This document shows, piece after piece, positions 1-8,864 of a stretch of 64,000 bases of DNA. Location: assembly GCF_026183895.1 (NCBI RefSeq), contig NZ_JAPFQI010000004.1:154360-218359 (forward strand), in the 5' to 3' direction. Source of the stretch: Sabulicella glaciei. Lineage in GTDB: Bacteria; Pseudomonadota; Alphaproteobacteria; Acetobacterales; Acetobacteraceae. Both the position numbers and the translations under genes were made by a program. The notes under the pieces were generated by a model. It saw only the letters and a list, made by a program, of their open reading frames with translations, was not told the DNA's origin and did not search any database. How positions within the stretch are numbered: the stretch's first letter is position 1; every line of letters begins with the position of its first letter.

Positions 1-947
1 TCGGCCGTGCGCCCCTCGCGCAGCCGGACGAGGCCCAGACCGCCCAGCGCATCGGAATCCTGGGGGTTCTGCGCCAGGGCCCGATCGAAACGCTGTGCCG
101 CTTGGCGGGCCGCACCCGCCTCGAGCTGCTGAAACCCTTCCTGGCGCAGCGCGGCCGTGCCTTCGCGCGCCGCTGCCTGCTGTGCCGCCGCCGCGCGCTG
201 GCGCATCTCCGCATCCTCGGGGAAGCGGCGCAGAAAGGCCTCCACCGATGGCCCGAAGGCCGGATCGCCGCCTGCCCAGATCAGCGCCTGACGCCAGGCG
301 TCCCGCGCTTCCGCGCCCACATCCGGCCGGTCCACGAGGCCCGCGAGGCGGCGCACGCCCTCGACGCGGCCGCCCGGCTGGTAGGTCAGGGCTTGAGCCG
401 CCGCCAGCTGCGCCCGCCCGTCGGCATTCGGGGCGGCAGCGAGGCGCTCCAGGCCCCGCTGACCCTCTTGTGCGGTGGCGCGGTTCCCCGCAAGGGTCTG
501 GTAGTATTCCAGCGCGAAGGGCTGGGGCGGCTCCGTGCCGAACAGCGACCGGTAGCGCGCGGCCGCATCCGCGCTCCTGCCCTCGCGCGCGAGGCGCCGC
601 GCGTCGTCCAGCGCCGCGCGGTCGATCGTGCCGGCGCGCAGCGCGCCTTCCGCCTCGGTCACCTGCTCCGCCGTGCCGCCCACTTCCCGCAGGCGCGCGA
701 GATAGCGGCCCGCTGCCTCGCGCCGGTTGCGCGCCGCTTCGACCCGCGCCCCCAGCACCAGCGCCTCGCGCGAGCGGGGATCGACCGTCAGCGCGCGCTC
801 GACCGAAAGCGCGGCGAGGTCGGGCCGATCCTGGCGCAGCCAGTTCTCCGCTTGGCGCAGCAGGACGCCCAGCGCCGCGTTGGGCGCCTCCTGCGCCAGG
901 GCAGGCGGGGCCGCAGCGACCAGGGCGAGAAGCGCGAGGCGACGCAT
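1..947 (-). CDS. bcsC: Cellulose synthase operon protein BcsC, N-terminal part (partial)
   Basis: The gene starts with ATG at 947 and runs off the left edge, so only about 315 N-terminal residues are present. It opens with a Sec signal peptide (MRRLALLALVAAAPPALAQ) followed by Ala/Arg/Leu-rich helical repeats of the TPR type. The stretch EYYQTLAG is typical of BcsC. In the family, BcsC is the periplasmic TPR scaffold with an outer-membrane barrel that exports the glucan; the barrel lies outside the window. The start codon overlaps the bcsAB stop by one base (TAATG), so the genes are translationally coupled. Identification rests on the repeats, the motif and the operon position. Confidence 0.85.
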   Translation of the reverse strand, partial: MRRLALLALVAAAPPALAQEAPNAALGVLLRQAENWLRQDRPDLAALSVERALTVDPRSREALVLGARVEAARNRREAAGRYLARLREVGGTAEQVTEAEGALRAGTIDRAALDDARRLAREGRSADAAARYRSLFGTEPPQPFALEYYQTLAGNRATAQEGQRGLERLAAAPNADGRAQLAAAQALTYQPGGRVEGVRRLAGLVDRPDVGAEARDAWRQALIWAGGDPAFGPSVEAFLRRFPEDAEMRQRAAAAQQAAAREGTAALRQEGFQQLEAGAARQAAQRFDRALAQNPQDSDALGGLGLVRLREGRTA

Positions 948-3900
948 TAGCGCGGCTCCTTCGGGGTGCGGGCGCGCAGGCGGGATGCCGCCTTGCGTCG
1001 CATGATCCAGTACCAGGGCAGGCCGAGCAGGAAGGCCGCCGCCACGAGCGCGATGGCAAGTCGCTCGAAGCGCCCCTGCATCCAGGCCTGGGGCACCAGC
1101 CACCAGGGCAGGTCGCCGACCCCGTAGGTGGCGCCGGTGCGGAAGGCCGCGATGCCGGTGCCGGAGAATACGGACAGGTCGCCCTGGATCTGCGCAACCC
1201 GCGCGGGGTCGAGCAGGGCGGACACCACCTCGCCCATCGCCGCGGGGGTGGCGCCGGTCACCGCCACGACGGATCGCGACGAGCTGAGCGGGCTGCGTGC
1301 GCCGATCAACGCGCCCATGCCCTCGCCGATGGACGAGAGGTGGGCGGTGGCGCGGTTGCGCTCCGTGCTGCTCGGTGCGTCGGAAAGCAGGGCCCGCACG
1401 TCCTGCAGCATCGGCGGCAGGGCGACGGAAAGGCGGTTCCCCTGCATCTGCATGGGCGTGTCCGCCAGCAGCGTCGCCAGGGCGGGCTGGCGGCCCAGCG
1501 TCCCGAAGACCAGGAGGTCACGCCCGGCGGCCGCCTGCACCCCGCCCGGCCCCACGACCTGGAGGCCCGTGGCCGCCAGTCCCACATGCGCGGCCAGCCC
1601 ACCGACGAGGTCGAGGAAGGCGCCGGTTTCCACCGCGTTGGGGCGGTCGGGGAGGATGGCGGTGGTTTCGCTGAGATCCGCCATGCGGGTGAAGGGGAAG
1701 CCCGCCGAGGCGAAGAAGCCGAGATTGGGCAGGCGGGCGAAGCGATAGGCGCCGGAAAGGTCCACGCGGCTGGTCGGATCCAGCGCGGCGCGGATGTCGC
1801 CCGGCACCGCCACGCAATCGCCGCGATTCATGGGCCGCATGTCGAAGCGCAGCTCCAGGTCCTCGCGTCCCAACAGTGAATAGGTCGGGATCGCCATGCG
1901 CCCGCGCCGCACGTCGGCGTTGGCGCCGGCCTGTCGCATCAACCAGTCCCACCAGGCCGATCGCTCCCATTCGCCGAGCGGGAACGAACGGAGGTAGTTG
2001 CCCGAAACGAGCACGTCGAAGCGCGAGGAGCCGGTGTCGACCACCGGCCCGGGCGGGGCGCGCCAGGCGAGTTCCAGCGGGATGCCGCGGTTCCGCCAGG
2101 TGTAGAGGTCGGGGGCGGTGCGCAGCGGCACGCGGATAGGACCGGGCTGGTAGCCGGATGCCTGGAGGCGCTCCGCCGGCAGCAACTCGCCCACCGGGAC
2201 GGCACGGTCGGGCGGCAGCCAGAGCGGCGCGTCATAGGGAAGGCGGGGCGCGGGCCGCACGTCGCCCAGTGTCGCCAACGGGCCGGACAGGCCGGCGCGC
2301 GCGACGGCCAGGCCGGTGGCGGCCTGCGCCGCCTCAGCCTCCGACCGTCCCGCCACGACGAGCAGCGTGCCGAACGAGTCGTTAGGGTTCGCCACCACGG
2401 CGAGGGTCGGGCCTTCAAGACGCGGCAGGCTCAGTTCGGGCCAGGCCTCGGCCCCGACGGCGAAGAGGATCGCGTCGCCGCGCGCGGGAATCTCGCGCTC
2501 CACCGGGAAGCGGGCGCCGCGATACCCGGCCTGCACCGCGAACCAGGAAGTGGCGATGGCGGCGGCACGCAGCGCCTGCGGACCCGCACTTTCGGCCAGC
2601 ACCACCGGCAGGCGCAGCGCGGAGCGCAGATCGCGCGGGTCGAAGAGAGGCTCGGGCAGGCGGGCGAGGTCGCGCTGCGGCGGCAGGCGCTCCACCCGCA
2701 GCGTCATCGTCGTGCGCTCGGAGACCGTCGCCCAAAGCAGGCCGGAGAGCGGGTCGTTGCACTCCACGGCGTAGCGGCCGGTGAAGCGGAAGTTCAGCCG
2801 GTTCAGTTCGGTGAAGGCGACGGGGTCGAGCGGGAAATCGAGCGGGCCGAAGGCGGGGCGCGCCGGGTCGGGGGTGATCTGCCCGACCGGCTGCTCGTTC
2901 AGCGTGATCGCCAGCTGCGACAGCGAGGGCAGGAGCGAGGGCGACACGGCGCCGGAAAGGCTGAGCCGGCCCTCCGTCACCACCTCATCGGCACGGATGC
3001 CGAACAGGACGCCCTGAAGGTCGGCCGTGCCGCGCAGCTGCATCGGGCCTTGCTGGCCCAGCTCGCGCAGCGTCAGGCGGATCTCGCGGCCCGAGGCCGG
3101 GGGCAGTTCCAAGGGTGCGGGCGACGGCGCCAGGAGGGGCGGAGGCAGGGGCGCAAGCGCCGGCGGAAGCTGGGCCGGCGCCGACGATGGCGGAAAGCGG
3201 ACTTGCGAAAGGGCCGGCGCGGCCCCCGCCAGCAACAAAGCCAGCGCCGCGGCGGTGGTGGCCACGGCGCGGCGAGGCGGCAACACGTCCGACACGCGCA
3301 CCGGACCCTTCGCTGCGGCGGGTGCGTCCGGCACGCGCTTCGGCGCCTTGCTCAGGGCAAAACGGTAGCGGCGGAACACCGCATCCGCCGTGGCACCCAC
3401 CACCATGCCCAGGGCGCGCAAGGGCCGGTCCGCGGGCCACTTGTCCCAGTGCAGCCAGGCGTCCGGGCGCCCGAAGAAGACCCGCACGATCGCCGCCTCG
3501 TCCGCGAGGCCGGAAGGCGTGAACTCCAGGAAGGCCACGCTCCCCTCCCAGGAGACGATGCGCGCGGGAACCGTCACCCACTCGCCGCCGGCATGGAAGG
3601 AGGCACGGATCGCGTCGCCCTCCGCGACGCCCAGCGGCCGCTCGATGGTCAGACGCGAGCCGGAAAGGGAAAGATCGACCGTCTGCGCCGCGACCTCCGT
3701 GCCGTCGGGCATGGAGAGCCGCGCCGGGAGCACGGCCGGGGACCGGGCGCGGCGTCGCGACTGCTCCCGTTCGCGCCCCACCGCGATGGAGGCGGAGAGC
3801 GGGATGAGGCACAGCCCGGCCCAGATGGTGTTGAGCAGATAGGCCTGGAACTCCAGCGTGCCCATCGTGGTGGTCAGCGATCCCACCACCCCCACGCAGA

Positions 3901-5428
3901 ACCCGGCGAAGACCAGCAGGAACAGGGTGATCGTGGGCCATACGACGCGGAAATCCAGGTAGCCCTCGTCCAGCATGCCGCCCTTGTCGGTCACGTTGAA
4001 CTTGCCCCGCTTGGGGTCGAGGAGGGTGACGACCGTCACGGGAAGAAGCTGGATCGCGATCGCGGTTTCATAGATTTCCGACCAGAAGGAGTGGCGGTTC
4101 GGCCCATTCAACCGCGCCGAGGTGGCGACGGCGTGGAACAGGTGCCCGCCCGCATAAGCCACGATCGCGAGCGGCGAGGCGGCGATGACCGACTGCCCGA
4201 AGAACAGGAAGGCCAGGGGCGACGTCAGGAAGACGACGCGCGGCAGCGCGAACAGATAGGAATAGGAGGCGGTGAAGTAGCAGAGGCGCTGCGTCACCCT
4301 CAGCGCCCGGGCGAAGGGCGTGTTTTCCTGCCGCATGATCTGGATCATGCCGCGTGCCCAGCGCATGCGCTGGCCGATATGGATCGCCAGCCGCTCCGTG
4401 GCGAGGCCGGAAGCGAGCGGAAGGCGCAGATAGGCGGTGTGCCAGCCCTTGGACTGCATCCGGAAGGAGCAGTGGCAGTCCTCCGTGACCGTCTCGTGCG
4501 GAACGCCGCCCACCTCTTCCAGCGCCTCGCGCCGAATGACTGCGCAGGAGCCGCAGAAGAAGGCCGCGTTCCAGGTGTCGTTGCCGTCCTGGATCAGCCC
4601 GTAGAAGAGCAGGCCTTCATTCGGCACCGGGCGCCCACGGGCCAGGTTGCGCTCGAATGGGTCGGGCGAGTGGAAGTAGTGCGGCGTCTGCACCATGGCG
4701 ATGCGCGAATCCCGCTCCAGCCAGCCCAGCGTCATCTGCAGGAAAGCGCGGGTCGGGGCGTGGTCGCAGTCGAAGATGGCGATGTACTTGCCGCTCGTGT
4801 GACGCATCGCGTGGTTGAGGTTGCCGGCCTTCGCGCCCTTGTTGTCTGGCCGGATGATGTAACCGCAGCCCGCCTCCTCCGCGAAGGCGCGGAACTCCGG
4901 GCGGCGGCCGTCATCCAGGATCCAGACCTTCAGCTTGTCCTGCGGGTAGTCCATCTGCATGCAGGCCAGCACCGTCGGCCGGACGATCTCCAGATCCTCG
5001 TTGTAGGTGGGGACGTAGACGTCGACCTCGGGCCACTCCTCCGGATTGGGCGGCAGCGGCACGGGCTTCCGGCCGAGCGGCCAGGCACCCTGGAAATAGG
5101 ACAGGAACAGCAGGATCGCGGCGTACAGCTCGGCGCAGACCAGCCCGGTGCCGAGCAGGGTCTGCAGAAATCCTTCGAACTCGAGCGTCTCGGTCGCGCG
5201 CCAGAACAGGTAGCGGAGCGTCACCATGCCCGAGAGGGCAATCAGCACGAGCGACGCGGCCCGGGACCGGAAGCGGTTCACCACCAGGAACACGGCGATG
5301 CCGAGCAGGGTCAGCAGCCCCTGCTGCGCCGCGTTCAGCGGCAGGGTGATGACGGAAATGGCGAGCAGCAGCCCCGCCGCGATGGAGACCCCTCGCAGGG
5401 CCCGGCCCTGCGCCGCACGAATCCTCAT
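947..5428 (-). CDS. bcsA: Fused cellulose synthase BcsA-BcsB (catalytic plus periplasmic subunit)
   Basis: A 1493-residue fusion. The BcsA half has several membrane segments and the family-2 glycosyltransferase signatures DDG (172-174), DCD (220-222), TED (315-317) and QRMRW (353-357). A PilZ domain follows, with RRRAR (558-562) and DLSLSG (585-590), the c-di-GMP-binding signature, so activity is probably c-di-GMP dependent. After about residue 730 a hydrophobic segment and a Pro-rich linker lead into a BcsB-like periplasmic region that ends in a C-terminal membrane anchor (ALVAAAFLLGLPWYWIM). It polymerises UDP-glucose into beta-1,4-glucan at the inner membrane. A single-chain BcsAB is known from acetic acid bacteria; most bacteria have separate genes. 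The start overlaps the bcsQ stop (ATGA). Confidence 0.95.
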   Translation of the reverse strand: MRIRAAQGRALRGVSIAAGLLLAISVITLPLNAAQQGLLTLLGIAVFLVVNRFRSRAASLVLIALSGMVTLRYLFWRATETLEFEGFLQTLLGTGLVCAELYAAILLFLSYFQGAWPLGRKPVPLPPNPEEWPEVDVYVPTYNEDLEIVRPTVLACMQMDYPQDKLKVWILDDGRRPEFRAFAEEAGCGYIIRPDNKGAKAGNLNHAMRHTSGKYIAIFDCDHAPTRAFLQMTLGWLERDSRIAMVQTPHYFHSPDPFERNLARGRPVPNEGLLFYGLIQDGNDTWNAAFFCGSCAVIRREALEEVGGVPHETVTEDCHCSFRMQSKGWHTAYLRLPLASGLATERLAIHIGQRMRWARGMIQIMRQENTPFARALRVTQRLCYFTASYSYLFALPRVVFLTSPLAFLFFGQSVIAASPLAIVAYAGGHLFHAVATSARLNGPNRHSFWSEIYETAIAIQLLPVTVVTLLDPKRGKFNVTDKGGMLDEGYLDFRVVWPTITLFLLVFAGFCVGVVGSLTTTMGTLEFQAYLLNTIWAGLCLIPLSASIAVGREREQSRRRARSPAVLPARLSMPDGTEVAAQTVDLSLSGSRLTIERPLGVAEGDAIRASFHAGGEWVTVPARIVSWEGSVAFLEFTPSGLADEAAIVRVFFGRPDAWLHWDKWPADRPLRALGMVVGATADAVFRRYRFALSKAPKRVPDAPAAAKGPVRVSDVLPPRRAVATTAAALALLLAGAAPALSQVRFPPSSAPAQLPPALAPLPPPLLAPSPAPLELPPASGREIRLTLRELGQQGPMQLRGTADLQGVLFGIRADEVVTEGRLSLSGAVSPSLLPSLSQLAITLNEQPVGQITPDPARPAFGPLDFPLDPVAFTELNRLNFRFTGRYAVECNDPLSGLLWATVSERTTMTLRVERLPPQRDLARLPEPLFDPRDLRSALRLPVVLAESAGPQALRAAAIATSWFAVQAGYRGARFPVEREIPARGDAILFAVGAEAWPELSLPRLEGPTLAVVANPNDSFGTLLVVAGRSEAEAAQAATGLAVARAGLSGPLATLGDVRPAPRLPYDAPLWLPPDRAVPVGELLPAERLQASGYQPGPIRVPLRTAPDLYTWRNRGIPLELAWRAPPGPVVDTGSSRFDVLVSGNYLRSFPLGEWERSAWWDWLMRQAGANADVRRGRMAIPTYSLLGREDLELRFDMRPMNRGDCVAVPGDIRAALDPTSRVDLSGAYRFARLPNLGFFASAGFPFTRMADLSETTAILPDRPNAVETGAFLDLVGGLAAHVGLAATGLQVVGPGGVQAAAGRDLLVFGTLGRQPALATLLADTPMQMQGNRLSVALPPMLQDVRALLSDAPSSTERNRATAHLSSIGEGMGALIGARSPLSSSRSVVAVTGATPAAMGEVVSALLDPARVAQIQGDLSVFSGTGIAAFRTGATYGVGDLPWWLVPQAWMQGRFERLAIALVAAAFLLGLPWYWIMRRKAASRLRARTPKEPR

Positions 5429-6246
5429 TCGGTCAGGCCCCAGTCGGACAGCGCGGTGTAGTCCCGGCGCGGCGCGCCAGGCGCGGCCGGTCGGAGGCCG
5501 AGGCGCTCGATGACGGCGTCGGCCAGCATCTGCAGGTCCTCCCCGGCGCCGCCCTCGGATCCGTCCAGCAGCAGTCGCTTCTGGGCCAGCGCCTCACCGA
5601 GTGTCTCATCCTGCGCCACCGCGCCGATCAGGCGGTCGCCCAGCGTGCGGGACGCAGCCTCCATCACCGCCTTGGAGAGGGGCTGGTCGAGCGCCACCTG
5701 GTTGAGTGCCACCGCCACCTTCGCGGAAAGGCGGCTGGACAGCGTGCCATGCCCGAGCACCCGGCCGGAGGCGACCAGCGGCAGCATCGCGGCGCTGCCC
5801 GCATCCGCCATCAGCACGACCAGCAGCAGGTCCGCGAGCGGGACCAGGGCCGAAAGCCCGGCGGAAGGCCCAGGCGGGCAATCCACGATCACCACGGTCC
5901 CTGGCTGGCTAAGCATCTCCCCCACCGGCCCAGCGACGCGGTCGGGGGCATCCAGCAGCCCCGCCTGCAGGCGCATGACCTTGCGTGGGTCCAGCGAGCC
6001 GTGCGGGAGCACGCGCGCGCCCCATGCGGTGTTGCGCACGGCATCGCGCCAGGGGCGGGGCGGCTCCGAGAACAACCCGCCCTCCTCGTTGAAGGGGAGG
6101 CCCAGATGCAGGCGCAGCGCGTTTTGCGGATCGAGGTCCAGCGCGATGACGGGGTGTCCCCGCGCGGCGAGGATCGCGGCCAGATGGGCCGTGAGCGTGG
6201 TCTTGCCCACGCCCCCTTTGGGCGAGGACAGGCAGATCAGAGGCAT
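5425..6246 (-). CDS. bcsQ: ParA/MinD-family ATPase BcsQ of the cellulose operon
   Basis: A 273-residue deviant Walker-A ATPase with SPKGGVGKTTLTAHLA near the N-terminus (KGGVGKTT about 9-17), the switch segment VIVDCPPGPSAGL, and a Walker-B-like LDLDPQNAL. BcsQ proteins are needed for cellulose secretion and help place or assemble the synthase at the cell pole. It sits between the bcsR-like gene and bcsAB, sharing one base with the upstream stop (TGATG) and four with bcsAB (ATGA). A generic ParA function is excluded mainly by context. Confidence 0.9.
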   Translation of the reverse strand: MPLICLSSPKGGVGKTTLTAHLAAILAARGHPVIALDLDPQNALRLHLGLPFNEEGGLFSEPPRPWRDAVRNTAWGARVLPHGSLDPRKVMRLQAGLLDAPDRVAGPVGEMLSQPGTVVIVDCPPGPSAGLSALVPLADLLLVVLMADAGSAAMLPLVASGRVLGHGTLSSRLSAKVAVALNQVALDQPLSKAVMEAASRTLGDRLIGAVAQDETLGEALAQKRLLLDGSEGGAGEDLQMLADAVIERLGLRPAAPGAPRRDYTALSDWGLTE

Positions 6247-6650
6247 CAGGAACCTTGCTCCGGCCGGAGCTTGTGCAAGGCGGCGAAGGCGCTGGGACGC
6301 CGCGAGGGAGGACGGGGAGGGCTGGCCGCCGGATTCGGCGCGGGCGAGCCCGTCACCTCGGCGAGAAATGGGAAGGCCGCGGCCTCGCGTCGCGGCGGTG
6401 CCGGGGGGGCTGCCGCAGCCTCGAGTGCGGCAGGCTCGGCCATTGGAGGAGGAGATGCGGCCGCCTCCGGCGCGGGCTGCACCATTGGCAGCGCCTCGAC
6501 CACGTCTTCCTGAGGCTCGGGCGGAGCGGAGGCGGGAAGGGAGGACTCGAATGCCGGCGGCTCGAACCCAAGGTAACGGAAGCCGCTGAGCCCGGTCGCC
6601 TTGGCGACCCGCCCCACCTCACCTTCCAGCGAATTCGAGGCAGAGGCCAT
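6246..6650 (-). CDS. BcsR/BcsP-like proline-rich cellulose operon protein
   Basis: A 134-residue protein. The N-terminal stretch VAKATGLSGFRYLGF and the later FPFLAEVTG resemble the two conserved pieces of the short BcsR protein (helix before a D/R-Y motif, then WPLLAEF). Here about 70 residues rich in Pro, Ala and Glu separate them. Pro-rich variants of this kind are called BcsP in other proteobacteria. I chose ATG 6650 because GGAGAG lies just upstream; in-frame ATGs up to 6839 would add up to 63 residues. BcsR partners with BcsQ in regulating the synthase, and the gene order fits. The homology call is by eye. Confidence 0.6.
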   Translation of the reverse strand: MASASNSLEGEVGRVAKATGLSGFRYLGFEPPAFESSLPASAPPEPQEDVVEALPMVQPAPEAAASPPPMAEPAALEAAAAPPAPPRREAAAFPFLAEVTGSPAPNPAASPPRPPSRRPSAFAALHKLRPEQGS

Positions 6651-7060
6651 GCCGGCCTCTCCAGAGACAGCACTTGCCATCATCATGGTGGGGCGTTGCA
6701 GCTGTGCGTCCCATCCCGGCCCGCATTCCTGCGGATCCTGGAATGCAGCCGCGTCCGGCTTCGCAAGACGCGAGGAGAACAAGTGGCGGAAGCCGCTTGG
6801 CGCCTCCCTGGTCCGACTCCCATCCATCGCAAACGTCACGCTTGGTCCCGATCATCTGCCCGTTGCCGTGGATGGCACACACGGCCGTCGGGCGTAAGTA
6901 CGCGATTACCCGCATCGCGACTTCAATGAAATGCGCGAAGAACCGAGACCGACAAACAAAGGCAGGAACGGGGCGAGGTCCGGCGTGAGAGGCTGCCAGA
7001 CCACGCAGGGTGCAGTCGCGCCAATTGTGTCGCCCCGCTGTCCGCCTTGGGACGATGCTC

Positions 7061-7088
7061 AAAATATGAGTTCGCAGCGAATGCTCAA
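7061..7088 (-). promoter_or_regulatory. Possible sigma70 promoter for the bcs operon
   Basis: Read on the minus strand: TTGAGC (7088-7083), a 16-bp spacer, then TATTTT (7066-7061). It points at the bcsR-like gene and would leave a 5' leader of about 400 bases. It is a pattern match in an AT-richer island, with no independent support. Confidence 0.3.
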
Positions 7089-7146
7089 GACAAAAATGGC
7101 GAAGGATGCACCTTAAATTTCCGGAAAGGTGGATGCCCCGAGAAAG

Positions 7147-7179
7147 GGAGCGCCCCCGGAAGAATTCCGGGGGCGCTCC
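7147..7179. terminator. Perfect 15-bp inverted repeat (terminator-like hairpin)
   Basis: GGAGCGCCCCCGGAA and its exact complement are separated by a 3-base loop (GAA). The hairpin is very stable but lacks a good T-run on either side: GCAAAAATTC follows on plus, and CTTTCTC follows on minus. It could be a terminator, an RNA-stability element or part of a small RNA. Confidence 0.45.
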
Positions 7180-7400
7180 GCAAAAATTCAACGGACGCAA
7201 CTGCACCGCGAACCGGTTTACGCATCCCCCCACACCCCAGCAACGCGGGCTTACACGTAGCCATCGGGAAGAATGGCGAGGTCGCCCGCCGCCGGGCGTC
7301 ATGTGCGACCGAAGAAAGGCAACAACCGTCATGCAAATGCCCTGATGGTGCCGATACTGCGCATCGACAGGCCAAAGGGGCCTATCAGTGTGAGGCAACG

Positions 7401-7694
7401 ATGAAAAAGGCTTTGCTGGGGGCTTTGTTTCTGGTCGCAGGCGCCCTCGCCACGGCGCCGGCGGCGCAGGCGCAGTATTACGGCCAGGGCGGCTATGAAT
7501 CCTATGATCGAGGGCGCCATTCCCGCGCCTGGGCACGGGAGGCGGAGTGGCAGGAGCGCATGGAGCGCCGCGCCCGCCGGGAATACTGGCGCCACCAGCG
7601 CCACGCGATGGAGCGCCAAGCCTACGAGGCTGGCAGGCGTGACGCCTACCACCAGCACCAGCCGGTGATGCCGTGGCAGGGCGGCTGGCGCTAA
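7401..7694 (+). CDS. Small secreted, Arg/His/Tyr-rich protein of unknown function
   Basis: A 97-residue protein preceded by GAGG eight bases before the ATG. It has a clear Sec signal peptide (MKKALLGALFLVAGALA, cleavage after AQA). The mature part is strongly basic and aromatic, full of RR, RH, W and Y (RREYWRHQRHAMERQAYEAG). I do not recognise a family. Similar short, basic, exported proteins are common and mostly uncharacterised. It is transcribed away from the bcs operon and ends at a hairpin. Confidence 0.7.
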   Translation: MKKALLGALFLVAGALATAPAAQAQYYGQGGYESYDRGRHSRAWAREAEWQERMERRARREYWRHQRHAMERQAYEAGRRDAYHQHQPVMPWQGGWR

Positions 7695-7702
7695 GCTGAA
7701 GC

Positions 7703-7731
7703 CACGGGCCGCCGCGTCCCGGCGGCCCGTG
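7703..7731. terminator. 12-bp GC-rich hairpin between convergent genes
   Basis: CACGGGCCGCCG (7703-7714) pairs perfectly with CGGCGGCCCGTG (7720-7731) around a 5-base loop. It lies 8 bases after the stop of the 7401 gene and 27 bases before the end of the convergent ABC ATPase gene, so it may serve both directions. There is no T-tract. Confidence 0.55.
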
Positions 7732-7758
7732 ACCCGCTTCCCAGGCTTGGCGGTGCGG

Positions 7759-8859
7759 TCAGCCTCGCAGCGCGTCCCGCCGCGCAAGGCTCTGCCCTGT
7801 CGCGGCGTCGAAGAGGTGGATGCGCCCGGGGTCGAGGCGCAGGGTCGCGGGAGCGTTCAGGGCGCATCGCACGCTGCTCTTCACCTCGGCGGTGAAGCGA
7901 AGCTTCGGCGCGATCTCGACCTCGATCAGCCGCTCAGAGCCAATGAGCTCTGTCATCCAGACCGTGCCCGGCACTGCACCCTCGGCACCGGGCTCGGCCA
8001 CGCTCACATCCTGTGGCCGAATGCCGAGGACGAGGCGGGACGGCGCGCCGGCGAGGTCGAAATGGTCTGGCGCGGGCAGCGCCGTGCCCGCAAGCCGCAG
8101 CACCGGGCGCCCACCCTCGGCGCCCAGCTCAACCTCCGCGAAGTTCATGGGCGGAGAGCCGATGAAGCCCGCCACGAAAAGATTGGCCGGCCGGTCATAG
8201 ACCTCCTCCGGCGTGCCGAATTGCTGGACCACTCCCGCATCCATGACGGCGACGAGGTCGGACATCGTCATCGCTTCCAGCTGGTCATGCGTGACGTAGA
8301 TGGAGGTGGTCTGGAGGTCGAGGTGGAAGCGCCGCAACTCGCCGCGCATCGTCGTGCGGAGCTTGGCGTCCAGGTTGGACAGCGGCTCGTCCATCAGGAA
8401 GATGTCGGGCTTGCGGACCATGGCGCGCCCCAGCGCCACGCGCTGCCGCTGACCGCCCGATAGAGCCTTGGGCTTGCGGGCGAGGAGATGCGCGATCTCC
8501 AGCACCTTGGCGACGATGCCGACCTTCTCTGCCCGCTCGGGCTTCGCCATGCCGCGCACCTTGAGGCCGTAGCCGATATTCGCGGCCACATCCATGGTCG
8601 GGTACAAGGCGTAGGACTGGAACACCATGGCGATGTTGCGCTCGCCGGGGGAAAGGTGGTCCACGCGGCGGCCGCCGAACCAGATCGCGCCCTCCGTCGC
8701 CTTTTCCAGCCCCGCGATCATGCGCAGCAGCGTGGTCTTGCCGCAGCCCGAGGGGCCGAGCAGCGTGACGAAGCGCCGTTCGGGGAAGGTCAGGTCGAGC
8801 GACTTCAGCACCTGGTTGGAGCCGAAAGATTTCGAGAGGCCCTCGAGGCGAACATCCAT
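7759..8859 (-). CDS. ABC importer ATP-binding protein (MalK/UgpC type)
   Basis: A 366-residue ATPase with Walker A GPSGCGKTT (35-43), signature LSGGQRQR (133-140), Walker B IFLMDEPLSNLDAKL, and a C-terminal regulatory OB domain as in MalK/UgpC/MsmK. It energises the importer formed by the next two permease genes and the binding protein. ATG 8859 is chosen because the ABC fold begins there; the open frame upstream is antisense to permease code. It ends the minus-strand transport operon. The substrate cannot be read from the sequence; sugar-, polyol- or glycerophosphate-like solutes are usual. Confidence 0.9.
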   Translation of the reverse strand: MDVRLEGLSKSFGSNQVLKSLDLTFPERRFVTLLGPSGCGKTTLLRMIAGLEKATEGAIWFGGRRVDHLSPGERNIAMVFQSYALYPTMDVAANIGYGLKVRGMAKPERAEKVGIVAKVLEIAHLLARKPKALSGGQRQRVALGRAMVRKPDIFLMDEPLSNLDAKLRTTMRGELRRFHLDLQTTSIYVTHDQLEAMTMSDLVAVMDAGVVQQFGTPEEVYDRPANLFVAGFIGSPPMNFAEVELGAEGGRPVLRLAGTALPAPDHFDLAGAPSRLVLGIRPQDVSVAEPGAEGAVPGTVWMTELIGSERLIEVEIAPKLRFTAEVKSSVRCALNAPATLRLDPGRIHLFDAATGQSLARRDALRG

Positions 8860-8864
8860 CGCGG

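Larger units (their letters stand above)
6651..7400. other. 750-bp intergenic region upstream of the bcs operon
   Basis: I see no convincing gene here. The region separates the minus-strand bcs operon from the plus-strand gene at 7401. It is more AT-rich than its surroundings near 7050-7130. It holds a possible minus-strand sigma70 promoter (7061-7088) and a perfect 15-bp inverted repeat (7147-7179). A long bcs leader or a small RNA is possible but unproven. Confidence 0.5.

Noticed and set aside
3050..5461. An 803-codon open frame on the plus strand, antisense to bcsAB
   Set aside because: It mirrors the GC-rich third positions of bcsAB and its product is Arg/Gln/Gly/His-rich without motifs. 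The bcsAB frame has clear domains.
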